A DNA stretch of 64,000 nt from Kiritimatiellota bacterium (GCA_013151865.1 JAADHN010000121.1:1-64000), one strand, 5' to 3'; shown: positions 34,180-43,572, numbered from the stretch's first letter. A program made the numbers and translations. Notes: generated by a model from the letters alone, not told the origin.

Positions 34180-36160
34180 CAGAAGTTCCGTTTCACACGC
34201 AGAAAAAGAAAGTGACGGATGCGTTTTTCCCCGTACAATGTTTCGTTGGCGAACTCATAGCCGAAATTGACGGCGAGTTGGGCGTAAGTGAGGTCGAAGG
34301 CGAAACGGGCGGTGGTGACATCCTGGTCGAACCCCTCGCCGCGCTCAATGCTTTTGCCGCCTTCGATGTTGCCCGTGAAGCACGCGCTGAAGCGTTGCCG
34401 GTACCGGCCGATGAAGCCGTAGGTGATTTGGTCGCGGTCGGGGTACATGGTTCGGGTCTGCGTCAGATCGAGACCCAGCGCAGAACGAGAACTCGGCGCG
34501 AAGGCGAACGACTCGTACAGCCGTAGCGAGCGATAGGGGACAAGGTCGGAGTCGTGGTCGATGAGTTCGGCGCCGGCGCGCAACCAGGACCAGTCGGTGT
34601 CCACACCGATGACCGTCTCGGTTGTCTCTGAGTCGACAAGCAGATGTGTATCGCCGAAAGTGTCGGTCAGGTTGACGCGGCCGTATAGACCGAGCCGCCG
34701 TTCCCAGAAGTCGATTCGGAGGTTCGCACCGGTGATCATCGTGTCGTACGCGGCGGACGCCTGGGCGGCGGCGGTGTAATCCACAAGCACGGCGCCGCCG
34801 TTGGGAATCGTACCGCCGGGGATGCGGCGAAGTTCGGTGAACGTCCCGCGCGAGACCAAGTAGTAGTCGAGGCCCTGCCGGTAGTGGAAGGTGCCGCTGG
34901 AGTCTGTGACGGCGGTGACGGCGACGACCTCGGGTTGGGCAAGGAAGGTGGGCACGTCGTCGCGGAGAGTGTGGCGTTCGTCCACAATGAAAAGCTCCCC
35001 ACCACTGCTGTCGCGCTTTTCGCTGTCTAGCTGGAAGCCGCAATTGAAAGTAAGCAGTCCCCAACCGCCGAGATGCCGCGTGTACGCCTCGTTGACGCGG
35101 CCCCCGAAACGTGCGGTCGCAAGGCGGGAACCCGGCCCGATGGCGCGGACGTTGTCGGCGTGGAGATCGGCCGTGGATTGGAGGTTGTCGTAAAGCTGGT
35201 GGCGCACGCCGAGACGGCCGCTGTGGGTGGTGGTGTTGGCCAGCCCCGTCGTGTTGGCGCTGAAGCTGTAATCGTAGAATGTGGCAAAACTCGGCGTGTG
35301 TTCAAGGTCGAGGCGTTCGGTGACGTGCAAGCTTTCTGTGCGAAAGCTCGACGGCGCGGTGGACAGCCGCGACCAAAGCAGTGTCGAGATCAGTCTCTTT
35401 TCCTGGGCGGAGTCGAAGTACTCGACATCGCTGAGGGAAGCGTCGTGGTTGACGCCGTTTTGAACGTAGTCGGGCTCGTCTTGCGCATACTGCTCCCAAC
35501 GGTAGCTGACTTCGGTGTGGCCGCGGTCGCGCTTGTTGCTGGCGGTGACAGTGAATACGTCCTGAACGCGCTGCGACAGGCGTGTCAGACCGGTGACCTG
35601 TTCCTCCAGGTGGGAGCCGCTGAACGTGATCGGCACAGGGCCGGCACGGTAACCGGTGGTCATTCCGAAGCGTTGACTGTTCACCTCACCGCGATGGAAG
35701 AAATCGGATTGGCGGAAGCTGACATCTTTATCTGCCGACAGGAAAGTGGCATACGGTTTTTTCCGCAACAAAGTCAGGGTGGCATGGTAACGCTGGAGAA
35801 AACCGGTTGAATCGTAGGCTTGGTCTGCAGAGTCAAGCGCCAGATGCTCTCGGTCCGCGCCGAGTTCGAGTGCCATGCCGAAGCCGAGTAGGTTGGGATG
35901 ATACACCGAACCGCGCGCGTCCAGTCCGAGCCGCGGCACGAGCAACCAGCGCTCGCGCGTGACCGACCGCAACGACTTCGCCAAGGTGCGCTCTTCGTTT
36001 TCGGCCTCGAAATCCATGGCCACGTAGCTCTCCTTCAGCTCAAGTCGCAACGGGCGGAAGTCGTACGGATCGACCGCGGTCTGCGCCTGCCCCGCGCCTG
36101 CCGCGACCAAAAAAAAACTGCGCAGGCGAAATCGAGAGTGTCCGCCTGTTGTCGGTTCAT
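34179..36160 (-). CDS. outer-membrane beta-barrel protein with N-terminal frameshift
   Basis: About 660 residues. From the alanine-rich segment FFLVAAGAGQAQT onward the protein is a series of amphipathic strands with aromatic ends and a C-terminal Phe (LRVKRNF), the signature of outer-membrane barrels. No heme or plug motif is seen. The only start with context is ATG 36160, overlapping the stop of the five-heme gene (ATGA), but that frame leaves the barrel frame at a run of nine T (plus-strand A9, 36109-36117). One additional T would give MNRQQADTLDFACAVFF followed by LVAAGAGQAQT, a sensible signal peptide. Sequencing error, slippage or phase variation are all possible. Confidence 0.72.
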
Positions 36161-36759
36161 TGGGTCGCTCCGGCCGTGCCGTTTCTGAGGTAGTAGGAGC
36201 GCTCTCCGCCGTGCGGGTTGTGACAACTCTGGCAGGCTGTGTTGCCAATGGCGGCGTGGGCTTTGACCGACGCGGTGTCATCCGGATCGTGACATTCAGC
36301 GCAAACTGCCTGGCCGGCACGGCGGAGCAAGTTCGGGTATTTCGCGTCGTGCGGCTCGTGACACAGCAGGCAAGCGCCCGCTTCGACCGGTGCGTGCGCA
36401 AATCGAGGCGTCTTCTGGAAACGGTTGTGGCAACTGAAACAAAGTTCCGGGACCGGCTCGTTGAGTTTCTGTGAGAATCCGGATGCATGACAAGCCCGAC
36501 ACTTACGTTCGCCGTACGGCTCATGCGTGACGATCACCGGTTTGGTCGACTCAACCCGCGACGTGTCATCCGGCGCCGCTACGACAGGCTGAGCGGCGCG
36601 GGCGGCCGCGGCTTCGGAACGCAGCGGCGGTACGCCCTCGAAGAAGACCGTCAGCCACTGGTGTCTGGTTTCCGTGGAGCAACCCGTCAACAGCCCTCCC
36701 CCCACTATTACCGCGGCCCTGCACGCACAAACTGCGCCCGCTTTCAGCCTCGGTTTCAT
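36157..36759 (-). CDS. five-heme cytochrome lipoprotein
   Basis: 200 residues with a lipobox (GGGLLTGC, residues 20-27). A WLTVFFEGVPPL segment near residue 40 is typical of this cytochrome family. Five CxxCH: CRACH, CFSCH, CLLCHEPHDA, CAECH and CQSCHNPHG. It probably sits on the periplasmic face of the outer membrane. It is coupled to the NHL gene upstream and the beta-barrel gene downstream by four-base overlaps, which is the arrangement expected for a porin-cytochrome pair. Confidence 0.87.
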   Translation of the reverse strand: MKPRLKAGAVCACRAAVIVGGGLLTGCSTETRHQWLTVFFEGVPPLRSEAAAARAAQPVVAAPDDTSRVESTKPVIVTHEPYGERKCRACHASGFSQKLNEPVPELCFSCHNRFQKTPRFAHAPVEAGACLLCHEPHDAKYPNLLRRAGQAVCAECHDPDDTASVKAHAAIGNTACQSCHNPHGGERSYYLRNGTAGATQ

Positions 36760-37910
36760 CGCTTGCGTACAAACCCGTACACATCGACTTTGCGCGAACC
36801 GTACTGGTTGGTGACCAGCACGAGATACTCTATCTCGTAACCGGGCGCGACCTGTTTTTCGAAGTATCGCACATTGTCGTAATCGAGGACGACTTTGGCA
36901 GGCAGGTTCAGCGCGAGCTCGCTGCCCGGCTCGCCAAAGAACAGCAGCAACTTACCGTCGGCATCGAAAATCTGTACAACCTGCGCGGCAGCATCCACCA
37001 CGTACAATCGATCCTGGCGGTCCACACCCACGCCCTTGGGACGAGCGAATTCACCGGGCCGATCCCCGATCGCCCCGAAACGGCGCAAAAACTTGCCGTC
37101 GGGGTCGTATTGCTGAACACAGAAGCGTCCGATGTCGGAGACGTAGACGCGTCCTTGTGAATCGACCGCCAGATTGGTCGGCATGAACAGCTTGCCGTCC
37201 TCGTCGGTGGGGTCCTTCGGGATGGTGAACAATGGCTCGCGGGTCTCTTTATCGTACACGCGCACGACCTTGCCGTTGAAATCGACGACGTAGAGACGGT
37301 TGCCCACCACCGCCACGTCGGTCGGTTTCAAGCCGGCGGCCGCAGCTTTGGGTTTCTTCCTTTGAGGCGCAAGCCCCCGAGACGCCGCCATGTGGCCTCT
37401 CCGGACAGGGGCGCTGCTCCGCTTGCCGATCGCCCCGCGAAAAGTGCCGTCCGAACCGAAGATCAATACTTGCCCGCGGCCTGTATCGGCAATGTAGCGC
37501 GTGCCGTCGTGGTCGATGGCGATGTTGATGGGCGTCACCAGGCGACCGTCGTTGCTGGGGGCGAAGTAGCGCATCTGTCGCGTTTCCAAGTCAAGAATAT
37601 CGACCGCGCTGATCGCCGTGTCGCACACATAGAGCTTGCCTTGGTGCAGCGCGACGCCGTACGGCTTCCCGATCTCGCGTTGCGGGGGCGATTTGCCGGC
37701 GATGAACTGGGCAAACGGACTCGGCCCGCCTCCCAGATCGCCTTCGGTGGAATAGCTTTGAAGAAACTGCAGACGCGGCTTCTGGGGGGGGCGCGGGAAG
37801 AATATGGGGCCCTGCGCCTGTTCTTTCGGGGACGTCGCGCATCCGGCGACGAGCAACAAAACAAGGCCCGCGGCGCACGACCGAATCATCGCTCTTGTGT
37901 CTTGACCCAC
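36756..37910 (-). CDS. NHL propeller lipoprotein
   Basis: 384 residues from GTG 37910 (GGGGAG six bases upstream). The lipobox LLLVAGC lies near residue 25. Five clear NHL blades and a weaker sixth are visible (KPYGVALHQGKLYVCD, TPINIAIDHDGTRYIAD, KPTDVAVVGNRLYVVD, MPTNLAVDSQGRVYVSD, RPKGVGVDRQDRLYVVD). The basic insert near residues 165-185 (RKKPKAAA) is unusual. Its partner propeller lies four genes downstream at 33133-34179. Confidence 0.87.
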   Translation of the reverse strand: MGQDTRAMIRSCAAGLVLLLVAGCATSPKEQAQGPIFFPRPPQKPRLQFLQSYSTEGDLGGGPSPFAQFIAGKSPPQREIGKPYGVALHQGKLYVCDTAISAVDILDLETRQMRYFAPSNDGRLVTPINIAIDHDGTRYIADTGRGQVLIFGSDGTFRGAIGKRSSAPVRRGHMAASRGLAPQRKKPKAAAAGLKPTDVAVVGNRLYVVDFNGKVVRVYDKETREPLFTIPKDPTDEDGKLFMPTNLAVDSQGRVYVSDIGRFCVQQYDPDGKFLRRFGAIGDRPGEFARPKGVGVDRQDRLYVVDAAAQVVQIFDADGKLLLFFGEPGSELALNLPAKVVLDYDNVRYFEKQVAPGYEIEYLVLVTNQYGSRKVDVYGFVRKR

Positions 37911-37945
37911 GTGACTCTCCCCTCAAGAATTGTGAGGAAGGCGAC

Positions 37946-37980
37946 CCGATGCATCCCCCTGCGCGAGGGGGATGCATCGG
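37946..37980. other. perfect 15-bp hairpin inside the cytochrome operon
   Basis: CCGATGCATCCCCCT (37946-37960), loop GCGCG, AGGGGGATGCATCGG (37966-37980). The stem is perfect. It lies between the four-heme gene (stop at 38049) and the NHL gene start at 37910, with no T run after it on the minus strand. It looks like an mRNA processing or stability element, or an attenuator that lowers expression of downstream genes relative to the four-heme protein. Confidence 0.6.
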
Positions 37981-38048
37981 CCGCAGTTGCCGGAAGTTGC
38001 CAGCGCGAAGCTGACTGACTTCCTGTTAACTAACCACTCGTCGCGGTG

Positions 38049-38651
38049 CTACTTCTGGTGACAAGTCAGACACAACGCGCTCCCGCTGTTGCTCTTGCGC
38101 AGGAACGGGTCGTTCGTGTTGTCGTGGACGTCGTGGCATGAGGCGCATTCCAAGCTCGCACTGAACAGAGGAAGCGTCCCATCCACCGTACTCGCGCTCG
38201 TCGGCGTCACCAGTTCACCGTCGGCCGAGGCCAGGGCCGAGTCGTAGGTTATCGCGATCGGATGATCGTTCGCCAAGTCCGTACCCAACAGCGCGTCGCC
38301 ACTCATGTTCGTGCTGCCGGTATGGTTGGCGTAGGAGTCGATCGCGACCGTTCCATCATGACAACTCAGACACGCCTTCGACGCGCCGGTCGGCTGGCCC
38401 GGCGTCGAGTCCAACGTGTCGCTGCTGTACAGTGTGAACGTAGTGGTGGTCGACGTGTGATTCCACAACGGAACGAGTTGATCCGTTTTCGCATTGTGCG
38501 GGGTATGGCAGTAGATGCAAATCTGATCAGTACCGCCCCCCGAAAGACCGGAGAGGTCGTGGTCCGTGCCGGCAATGCCGGCTCGGGCGGTAATGCCGCC
38601 GAGCGTCACTGTCAGCACCACGGCTGTTGCGATTACAATGAATCGTTTCAT
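38049..38651 (-). CDS. secreted four-heme cytochrome c
   Basis: 200 residues from ATG 38651, with a strong AGGAGGTG ribosome site seven bases upstream. The signal peptide covers residues 1-23. Heme sites are CIYCHTPHNA, CLSCHDGTVAI, CASCHDVHDN and CLTCHQK at the C-terminus. Shares CHTPH, PLWNHT, YSS-TL, GQPTGAS and GTDLANDHPI blocks with the cytochromes at 30617 and 31454. It is the first gene of the conduit cluster and probably the most strongly translated, judging by its ribosome site and the hairpin that follows it. Confidence 0.88.
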   Translation of the reverse strand: MKRFIVIATAVVLTVTLGGITARAGIAGTDHDLSGLSGGGTDQICIYCHTPHNAKTDQLVPLWNHTSTTTTFTLYSSDTLDSTPGQPTGASKACLSCHDGTVAIDSYANHTGSTNMSGDALLGTDLANDHPIAITYDSALASADGELVTPTSASTVDGTLPLFSASLECASCHDVHDNTNDPFLRKSNSGSALCLTCHQK

Positions 38652-38844
38652 CTCAAGACACCTCCTCATCGTTGCTTGGTTGCAGATTGAGTCCCGTCGC
38701 TCGACAATCGTCAGTATCAGACGAATCGTTTCCGGCAATCACCTCCTTTCGTGCTCTGTCTCGTGATTCGGCGCCACATCCTGTGGACACTGCCCCCCTC
38801 AACTCCACCAAATCATGACTCGACCGCCACAAAATGCCGGGAGC

Positions 38845-38927
38845 CGTTAAATACTTAACGAGTAGCGGAGCTACCACGACTCCCTAACTCCTACAATGTA
38901 GTTTAACGTTCGCCCACGGAAATGCAA
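38845..38927 (-). promoter_or_regulatory. putative promoter and operator-like repeats of the conduit operon
   Basis: Minus strand TTGCAT (38927-38922), 16 bases, TAAACT (38905-38900) is a modest promoter match. In the leader two adjacent inverted repeats occur: CGTTAA-ATAC-TTAACG (38845-38860) and GTAGC-GGA-GCTAC (38862-38874). They could be an operator or leader hairpins. Confidence 0.3.
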
Positions 38928-39368
38928 GGGGTTTCGCGAATTTTTTTTGTCTCCCAAGCTCAGAGCGCCCCCGAAAGCAGCCGAGATCGCCTGTTTTCGG
39001 GGCGCTGGGAGCGGCGCGGGCAACAAAAGTGGCTGTTACTTGTGTTAAAAGTAATACAACAGTATAGACGAAAAGGCGGGCGAAAGGGCCAGGATGCTCC
39101 CGGTGAGACAAAGGCGGTTTCGAATCCTCGGATGAACCGAGCCGGCAGCTCGGACATTCCGGGCGTTCGCCGGCGGGGCAGCGTATTCGAAAGAGGAGGC
39201 GACTTTGTCATGGGAACATGCATCCACGGCGCCGAGGCGGGGGCCACCGGCGCACTTTCGGCGGAAAGGGGCCACTCCGAACAGCTCGCGAACACGTTCA
39301 TGCTCCAGGCCACTCCGGAAGGTTCCGTAATCGGTGGGCGGTGCGCCGGTAAGGCCCATGAACAGGAA

Positions 39369-39400
39369 ACGGCCCCGGCGCGATCACACGTCGGGGCCGT
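39369..39400 (-). terminator. terminator-like hairpin after the coiled-coil gene
   Basis: Stem arms 39369-39380 and 39389-39400 (ACGGCCCCGGCG with CGTCGGGGCCGT, one mismatch), 32 bases past the stop on the minus strand, followed by TTTCCTGTT. Stable stem, weak T tract. Confidence 0.5.
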
Positions 39401-39431
39401 CGGTGTTATGCTCCATGAAAGGCTGGGGTAC

Positions 39432-39806
39432 TCAGTCGTTCTTGGGCTTTTGGACGCCGTGCATCCCTTGACTCCGAACCTGCCTGAATATCGTTTGTAT
39501 CTCGTCCATTTTCTTGTACAGGGCGGCCAGGCCGGGGTCTGCCTCCGCGAGTTTGTCTTTGCGCTGCTTCTGGAGTTCCCTGATTTGTTTGTCGATGTCT
39601 GAGATTGCTGCTCTCAGATCGGGATTCTGCTGCAGAAGCTGGTTTTCTTTTTGGCGGATCCCCGTCACGGTCTGGTGGTACTGCTTCCAAATTCCGTGGG
39701 CACGTGCTTTGCGGTCGCGCTTCGGACCGGCTTCCTGCGCCATCACGGTTGTCACGCCCAAAAATACCGCCACAGTCCCGACGACCAACCAACGTGTCAG
39801 TCTCAT
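39432..39806 (-). CDS. secreted coiled-coil protein of unknown function
   Basis: 124 residues from ATG 39806 (GGGAG seven bases upstream). The signal peptide (residues 1-23, ending TTVMAQ) is followed by a charged, helical region (QKENQLLQQNPDLRAAI, KQIRELQKQRKDKLAEAD) with heptad spacing, so a periplasmic coiled coil is likely. No family is recognised. It could be a Spy- or Skp-like chaperone by shape only. It is flanked by its own terminator-like hairpin. Confidence 0.65.
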   Translation of the reverse strand: MRLTRWLVVGTVAVFLGVTTVMAQEAGPKRDRKARAHGIWKQYHQTVTGIRQKENQLLQQNPDLRAAISDIDKQIRELQKQRKDKLAEADPGLAALYKKMDEIQTIFRQVRSQGMHGVQKPKND

Positions 39807-40206
39807 GCTACGACTCCCTCTTTCGTTGCCGGTCCCTGCCCAAGACGTTTTTCTTGTGACCCAAACCCGCGCCCGTGCGAGTTTGGAAATTGTTCCGGGA
39901 ACGGGCCGGCACGAATTCTTGTTGCTTTCGGAGCGTCGTTGGGGAAAGCGAGGGCACGGGTCATCTGTTGTGTCCCCGGCATCCTCTTCCCCGACCCCTT
40001 GAGGCGCACGCCCGAAGTCCAGGCGCGGCCGCCGGTCGAGTTTGGTCTGTCCACTGCATTCCGCTGAAAGCACTCCTGCCTGCGTTCTCGGTTGGGCAAC
40101 CGACTAATGTCCGAATAGACACGCGATTCTCCGAAAAGTCAACCGGTCGTCCCACGAAAGCAGCGTCTCTTTCGAAACGTATTACAAGCACTCCTTCCCC
40201 CGCATG
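39807..40206. other. 400-bp intergenic region
   Basis: Between two minus-strand genes; no gene, repeat or clear promoter recognised. A CCCCC/GGGGG hairpin (about 40197-40214) overlaps the stop of the next gene. Confidence 0.5.
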
Positions 40207-43200
40207 TCAGGGGGGTGCGGGCTCGATGACAATGTCGTCCACGTAGAAAGCGGTTTCGCGTCTGCCGTTCGCCACGAACCCGACCCAGTCGAGGGACCGG
40301 AATCCCTTCTGGCAAGACAGGGACGGGAAAACACGGGGCGTTTTTTCGCCGGGGAGAACCACGCTCAATTGCCATCCGGTCGCCGCCGCATCGCCGAGGG
40401 AACAGACAACATCGAATCGGACCCAGGCCCGGAGCGGCAAATCGATCAGGGGCTTGCCGTCCAGCACGAGTTCTCCTCCCGGTCGCACTTGAATCGTTGG
40501 GCCGCAGCGATACCGTCCCCGGTCGTAGTCGCGCCACTGGTACAGGAACGTCGTGTTCTCGTCCAGCCACAACGCGAACCGGCCGCGCACGATCTCGTCG
40601 TGGAAACCGAGTCGGAAGAAAACGTGCGGATTGAACGGGTGCTTCTGGCCAGGCCCGTCCACGAACTTGAGACTGCGTCGCCCGCCGGCTGCCTGTTCGT
40701 CGCTGACGCGGGCCGTCCGGCGGTTGTCCTCTTCCATGGTTGTTGCGCCGGGGGCCGGTGCACCGAGCGGCACGCGCTCGAAATCCAGGCGGATCGACGC
40801 AGGCGGGGCCGTAAAGCGCTCGAACGCGCCGGTGAGATCGGTGGCCTCGGCCAGGAAGGCGCGGGCCCGGACGACGGCCGGTTTGTCCAAACGGAACGGC
40901 GCCGTGTAAAGAGGTGATCGCCGGGTCGGGGCCGAGTCGTCCAGCGTGTAGTGGACCTCCGCGCCGGGTGCATCGCACGTGATGCGGACCATAACCGGTT
41001 TGCGGAGTTCGCACCCCGCGGGTGCGATACGGCAATGAATTCGACGACCCACGTACTCTTCCCGCCACGGAGACTCGAGGCCGCAGAAAGCAAGTCCCAG
41101 AGGTCGAATGCCGAGTCCGGGCCCCGGGGAATCGGGTCGGAACTCGAACGCCCCGCTGTCCGGATCGACAAAGCGCGGGTCCGCGACAAGGCTGTGCGTT
41201 TCGATACCCGCCGCGCGTGCTTTCGTCAGATGTTCTTTCCCCCATTGCGGATCTTCCGTACAGAAATAGAGGTTGAAATCTGCGTCGGTCTCCCGCAGCC
41301 GTGGGGCCGATCCGCCCCTTCGTCCCCGCCCCTCGAAGTAGAGCGCCTGATCTCTGCGGCACGAATAGAGAATGTTCCGCTGGATCACCGCGCCCTTGAT
41401 CGAACCGTACGGAAAGACGATATACCCGCGGTGGCGTGTATCGGGCCGCAGGTCCGCAATGACGTTGTTGAGGATGTCGTTGTCCCCCTTGCTGATGATT
41501 CCCTCGCCCGCGCCGCGGTTGCGCCAGATGAGGTTTCCCTCGATACGCGTGCGGTACTGGTCGTCGTCGCAGCGAATGCCGGCATTCATGTGCAGGCCGC
41601 GGCAGTCGTGACAGAAGTTCTTGCGGACTACGTTGTCGGCCCCGGCGCCGCTGACGTAGATGCAGTTGCCGTCCCCGAGCACTTCCATGACATTGTGGAT
41701 GTCATTGTACTCGATGATGTTCCGGCGGGCATGCAGGAAAGGTTCCCGGCGTTTCCACGACCAGCGCGGTCGCTTTTGGGTTGGATCGAGTCCCAGTTCG
41801 CGCCAGCGGACGGTACGCGAACACTCGCCCCGGCCCTGCGGGTCCCAGGCAATCCGGCCGCTAACCACGATGCCGGTGTATGGGACGTGATGGATGTGAT
41901 TGTGCGCGATGCGGTTCTCGCCGCTTTGCCACACGAAAACGGCGGGCGAGCCCCAGTACAGTTGGCCGATGTCATGGATATAATTGTTTGCGATTTCATT
42001 GCGGGTGTTCACGTCCTTCGTGCCCGGACCGTAGCCTGCCAGAAGGATGCCCACGCCGCCCATGTGTTGGATGTGGTTGCCGACGATCCGGTTCTGCTCG
42101 CAGGTCAGGTCCAGGCGCACGGCGGCGTGTCCGGAATGCATGAAACGGCAGTGTTCGATTGCGCAGTTCGCAGCTCCCCGGAATCGAACCAGTGCAGTGG
42201 GCCGGTCGAACATTTCCCAGTCGTGCTGGAGGCCCCAGCCGCTCCGGCCGTGCCACGGGAAGCGGTCGCCGCCGGTGAAGGTGAGTCCGCGGAAGACAAG
42301 GCCGCTCACGGGCGTATCCGCCGGTCCGTCCGTTTCGATGCGGCCCTCGACCCGAAAGAGTTCCGTGAGCAGCGGGGCGGCGACACCGTCGTCCGGCGGC
42401 GCGTTTTCCGGCCAATAGTAGAGTTTCGCGTTGGGGGCGTCGAGCACCCATTCTCCCGGACGGTCCAAGACCTCGGTGACGTTTTCGATCCAGGCGACGG
42501 GCCGGTCCGTCATGCCGTTCCGGCCCATGGGATAGGTGGCGGGCGCCGCGGTGCGCAGAATGCGGGCTTTTGCGTCCACCGAGTCCAGGGGCAGTATATT
42601 CATGGTCCAGAAGTAACAGGGAATCACGACCAGCTCGCCGTTCCGAAAGTCCGGCCAGTTCTCGACCGTCCCTTCCGGAAAGTGAAGCGCCCGGTGGTCC
42701 CAGGCCCGTGCGCGCGGGGTCGTGTTCGTGGGTGAGAACCCGGGCCCGCGCGCCCGGGGCAATCGTCGCCCGCGGTGGTACAAGACACGGAAAGGCCACG
42801 CCGGTGCGGAGTCCGCACCCTGTGCGGCCCGCTCCCGCGCCGCCCGGATTGCGGACACGTCCGCCACCCACACGTGGCCTCTGGCCGCGACGGGCAGGCC
42901 GCGGGGCAGTGGATCGGCTCTCCGCCACCCGCGAATCGGCGCGGCCGACGTGAAGATCGGTGTTTCCCCGGGAAACGCAGCGTAAACGATCGTGTGTCCG
43001 GCCGGTGCAGAGTCCGCGGGCGAGAACACCACGGTACGACGCAGGCGGTATGTGCCCCCGCGAATCCAGACGCTGATATTCCGGGAGGGCGTTTGCTCTT
43101 TCAACGCCCGCACGGCATTTCGGGCCCGTTCGATGGTGGCGAAAGGGCCGTCGGCCCTCTCGGTGTCCGCTTCGGACCGGCGGCCCGACCATGCATCGTT

Positions 43201-43383
43201 TCCGTTCAGTGCAACGTAGAAATCGGCAGATCCATTCATGGCGCCACACACCTCATCAACCCGACATAAATAGGCGACGAACCCAAGAGCGACCGCCGCC
43301 GGAAAGAGCCGCGCCGCGTTGCGTAATCGTGCAATTCTGTGTTGGATGTTCCGTCCACTTTCAGTATGGAACCCTCGGTTCAA
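40207..43383 (-). CDS. secreted right-handed beta-helix protein, GH141-like
   Basis: About 1058 residues; the start is uncertain. TTG 43383 precedes a signal-like segment (LFPAAVALGFVAYLC), ATG 43239 follows it, and the open frame reaches 43551. The N-terminus has FYVALNGNDAWSGR, DGPFATIERARNAVRALK and VWIRGGTYRL, the opening seen in GH141 and related beta-helix glycosidases. Helix coils with N-x-I-x-N ladders run through residues about 400-700 (GNHIQHM, NNYIHDIG, HNHIHHV). A chitobiase C-terminal type domain (VHYTLDDSAPTRRSPLYTAP) and a jelly-roll-like end follow. GH141 members include alpha-L-fucosidase and xylanase; a fucosidase fits the nearby GH29 gene. The substrate is inference. Confidence 0.65.
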   Translation of the reverse strand: MNRGFHTESGRNIQHRIARLRNAARLFPAAVALGFVAYLCRVDEVCGAMNGSADFYVALNGNDAWSGRRSEADTERADGPFATIERARNAVRALKEQTPSRNISVWIRGGTYRLRRTVVFSPADSAPAGHTIVYAAFPGETPIFTSAAPIRGWRRADPLPRGLPVAARGHVWVADVSAIRAARERAAQGADSAPAWPFRVLYHRGRRLPRARGPGFSPTNTTPRARAWDHRALHFPEGTVENWPDFRNGELVVIPCYFWTMNILPLDSVDAKARILRTAAPATYPMGRNGMTDRPVAWIENVTEVLDRPGEWVLDAPNAKLYYWPENAPPDDGVAAPLLTELFRVEGRIETDGPADTPVSGLVFRGLTFTGGDRFPWHGRSGWGLQHDWEMFDRPTALVRFRGAANCAIEHCRFMHSGHAAVRLDLTCEQNRIVGNHIQHMGGVGILLAGYGPGTKDVNTRNEIANNYIHDIGQLYWGSPAVFVWQSGENRIAHNHIHHVPYTGIVVSGRIAWDPQGRGECSRTVRWRELGLDPTQKRPRWSWKRREPFLHARRNIIEYNDIHNVMEVLGDGNCIYVSGAGADNVVRKNFCHDCRGLHMNAGIRCDDDQYRTRIEGNLIWRNRGAGEGIISKGDNDILNNVIADLRPDTRHRGYIVFPYGSIKGAVIQRNILYSCRRDQALYFEGRGRRGGSAPRLRETDADFNLYFCTEDPQWGKEHLTKARAAGIETHSLVADPRFVDPDSGAFEFRPDSPGPGLGIRPLGLAFCGLESPWREEYVGRRIHCRIAPAGCELRKPVMVRITCDAPGAEVHYTLDDSAPTRRSPLYTAPFRLDKPAVVRARAFLAEATDLTGAFERFTAPPASIRLDFERVPLGAPAPGATTMEEDNRRTARVSDEQAAGGRRSLKFVDGPGQKHPFNPHVFFRLGFHDEIVRGRFALWLDENTTFLYQWRDYDRGRYRCGPTIQVRPGGELVLDGKPLIDLPLRAWVRFDVVCSLGDAAATGWQLSVVLPGEKTPRVFPSLSCQKGFRSLDWVGFVANGRRETAFYVDDIVIEPAPP

Positions 43384-43572
43384 AACCGCGGGCTTGCGGA
43401 GAGATTTCGAGCCATGCCTCGCGAGCAGTCGCCTCGAAGCCACCGCGGCGCCCCGACCGTGCGCAATGCAGGCCGACGATGTGGATCCATGTGCAGTGTT
43501 TCTTGGCATCAGGACCTGTCCGCACAAGAGGCGCGGCCGGCGCCGCCGCATTACGCCTTGCGGCCGCGGGAG

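Larger units (their letters stand above)
38652..39431. other. 780-bp intergenic region
   Basis: Holds the putative promoter and inverted repeats of the cytochrome cluster (separate entries), an inverted repeat with arms 38964-38980 and 38991-39006 that lacks a T run, and the terminator of the coiled-coil gene (39369-39400). No gene is supported. Confidence 0.55.

Noticed and set aside
38964-39006. Long inverted repeat as a terminator
   Set aside because: The stem is good, but neither strand has a T run following it, and the T8 tract at 38941 lies on the wrong side.
38884-39111. 75-codon minus-strand frame with a signal-like N-terminus
   Set aside because: The hydrophobic stretch is suggestive, but the rest is unrelated to any family, no good ribosome site is present, and it overlaps the putative promoter region.
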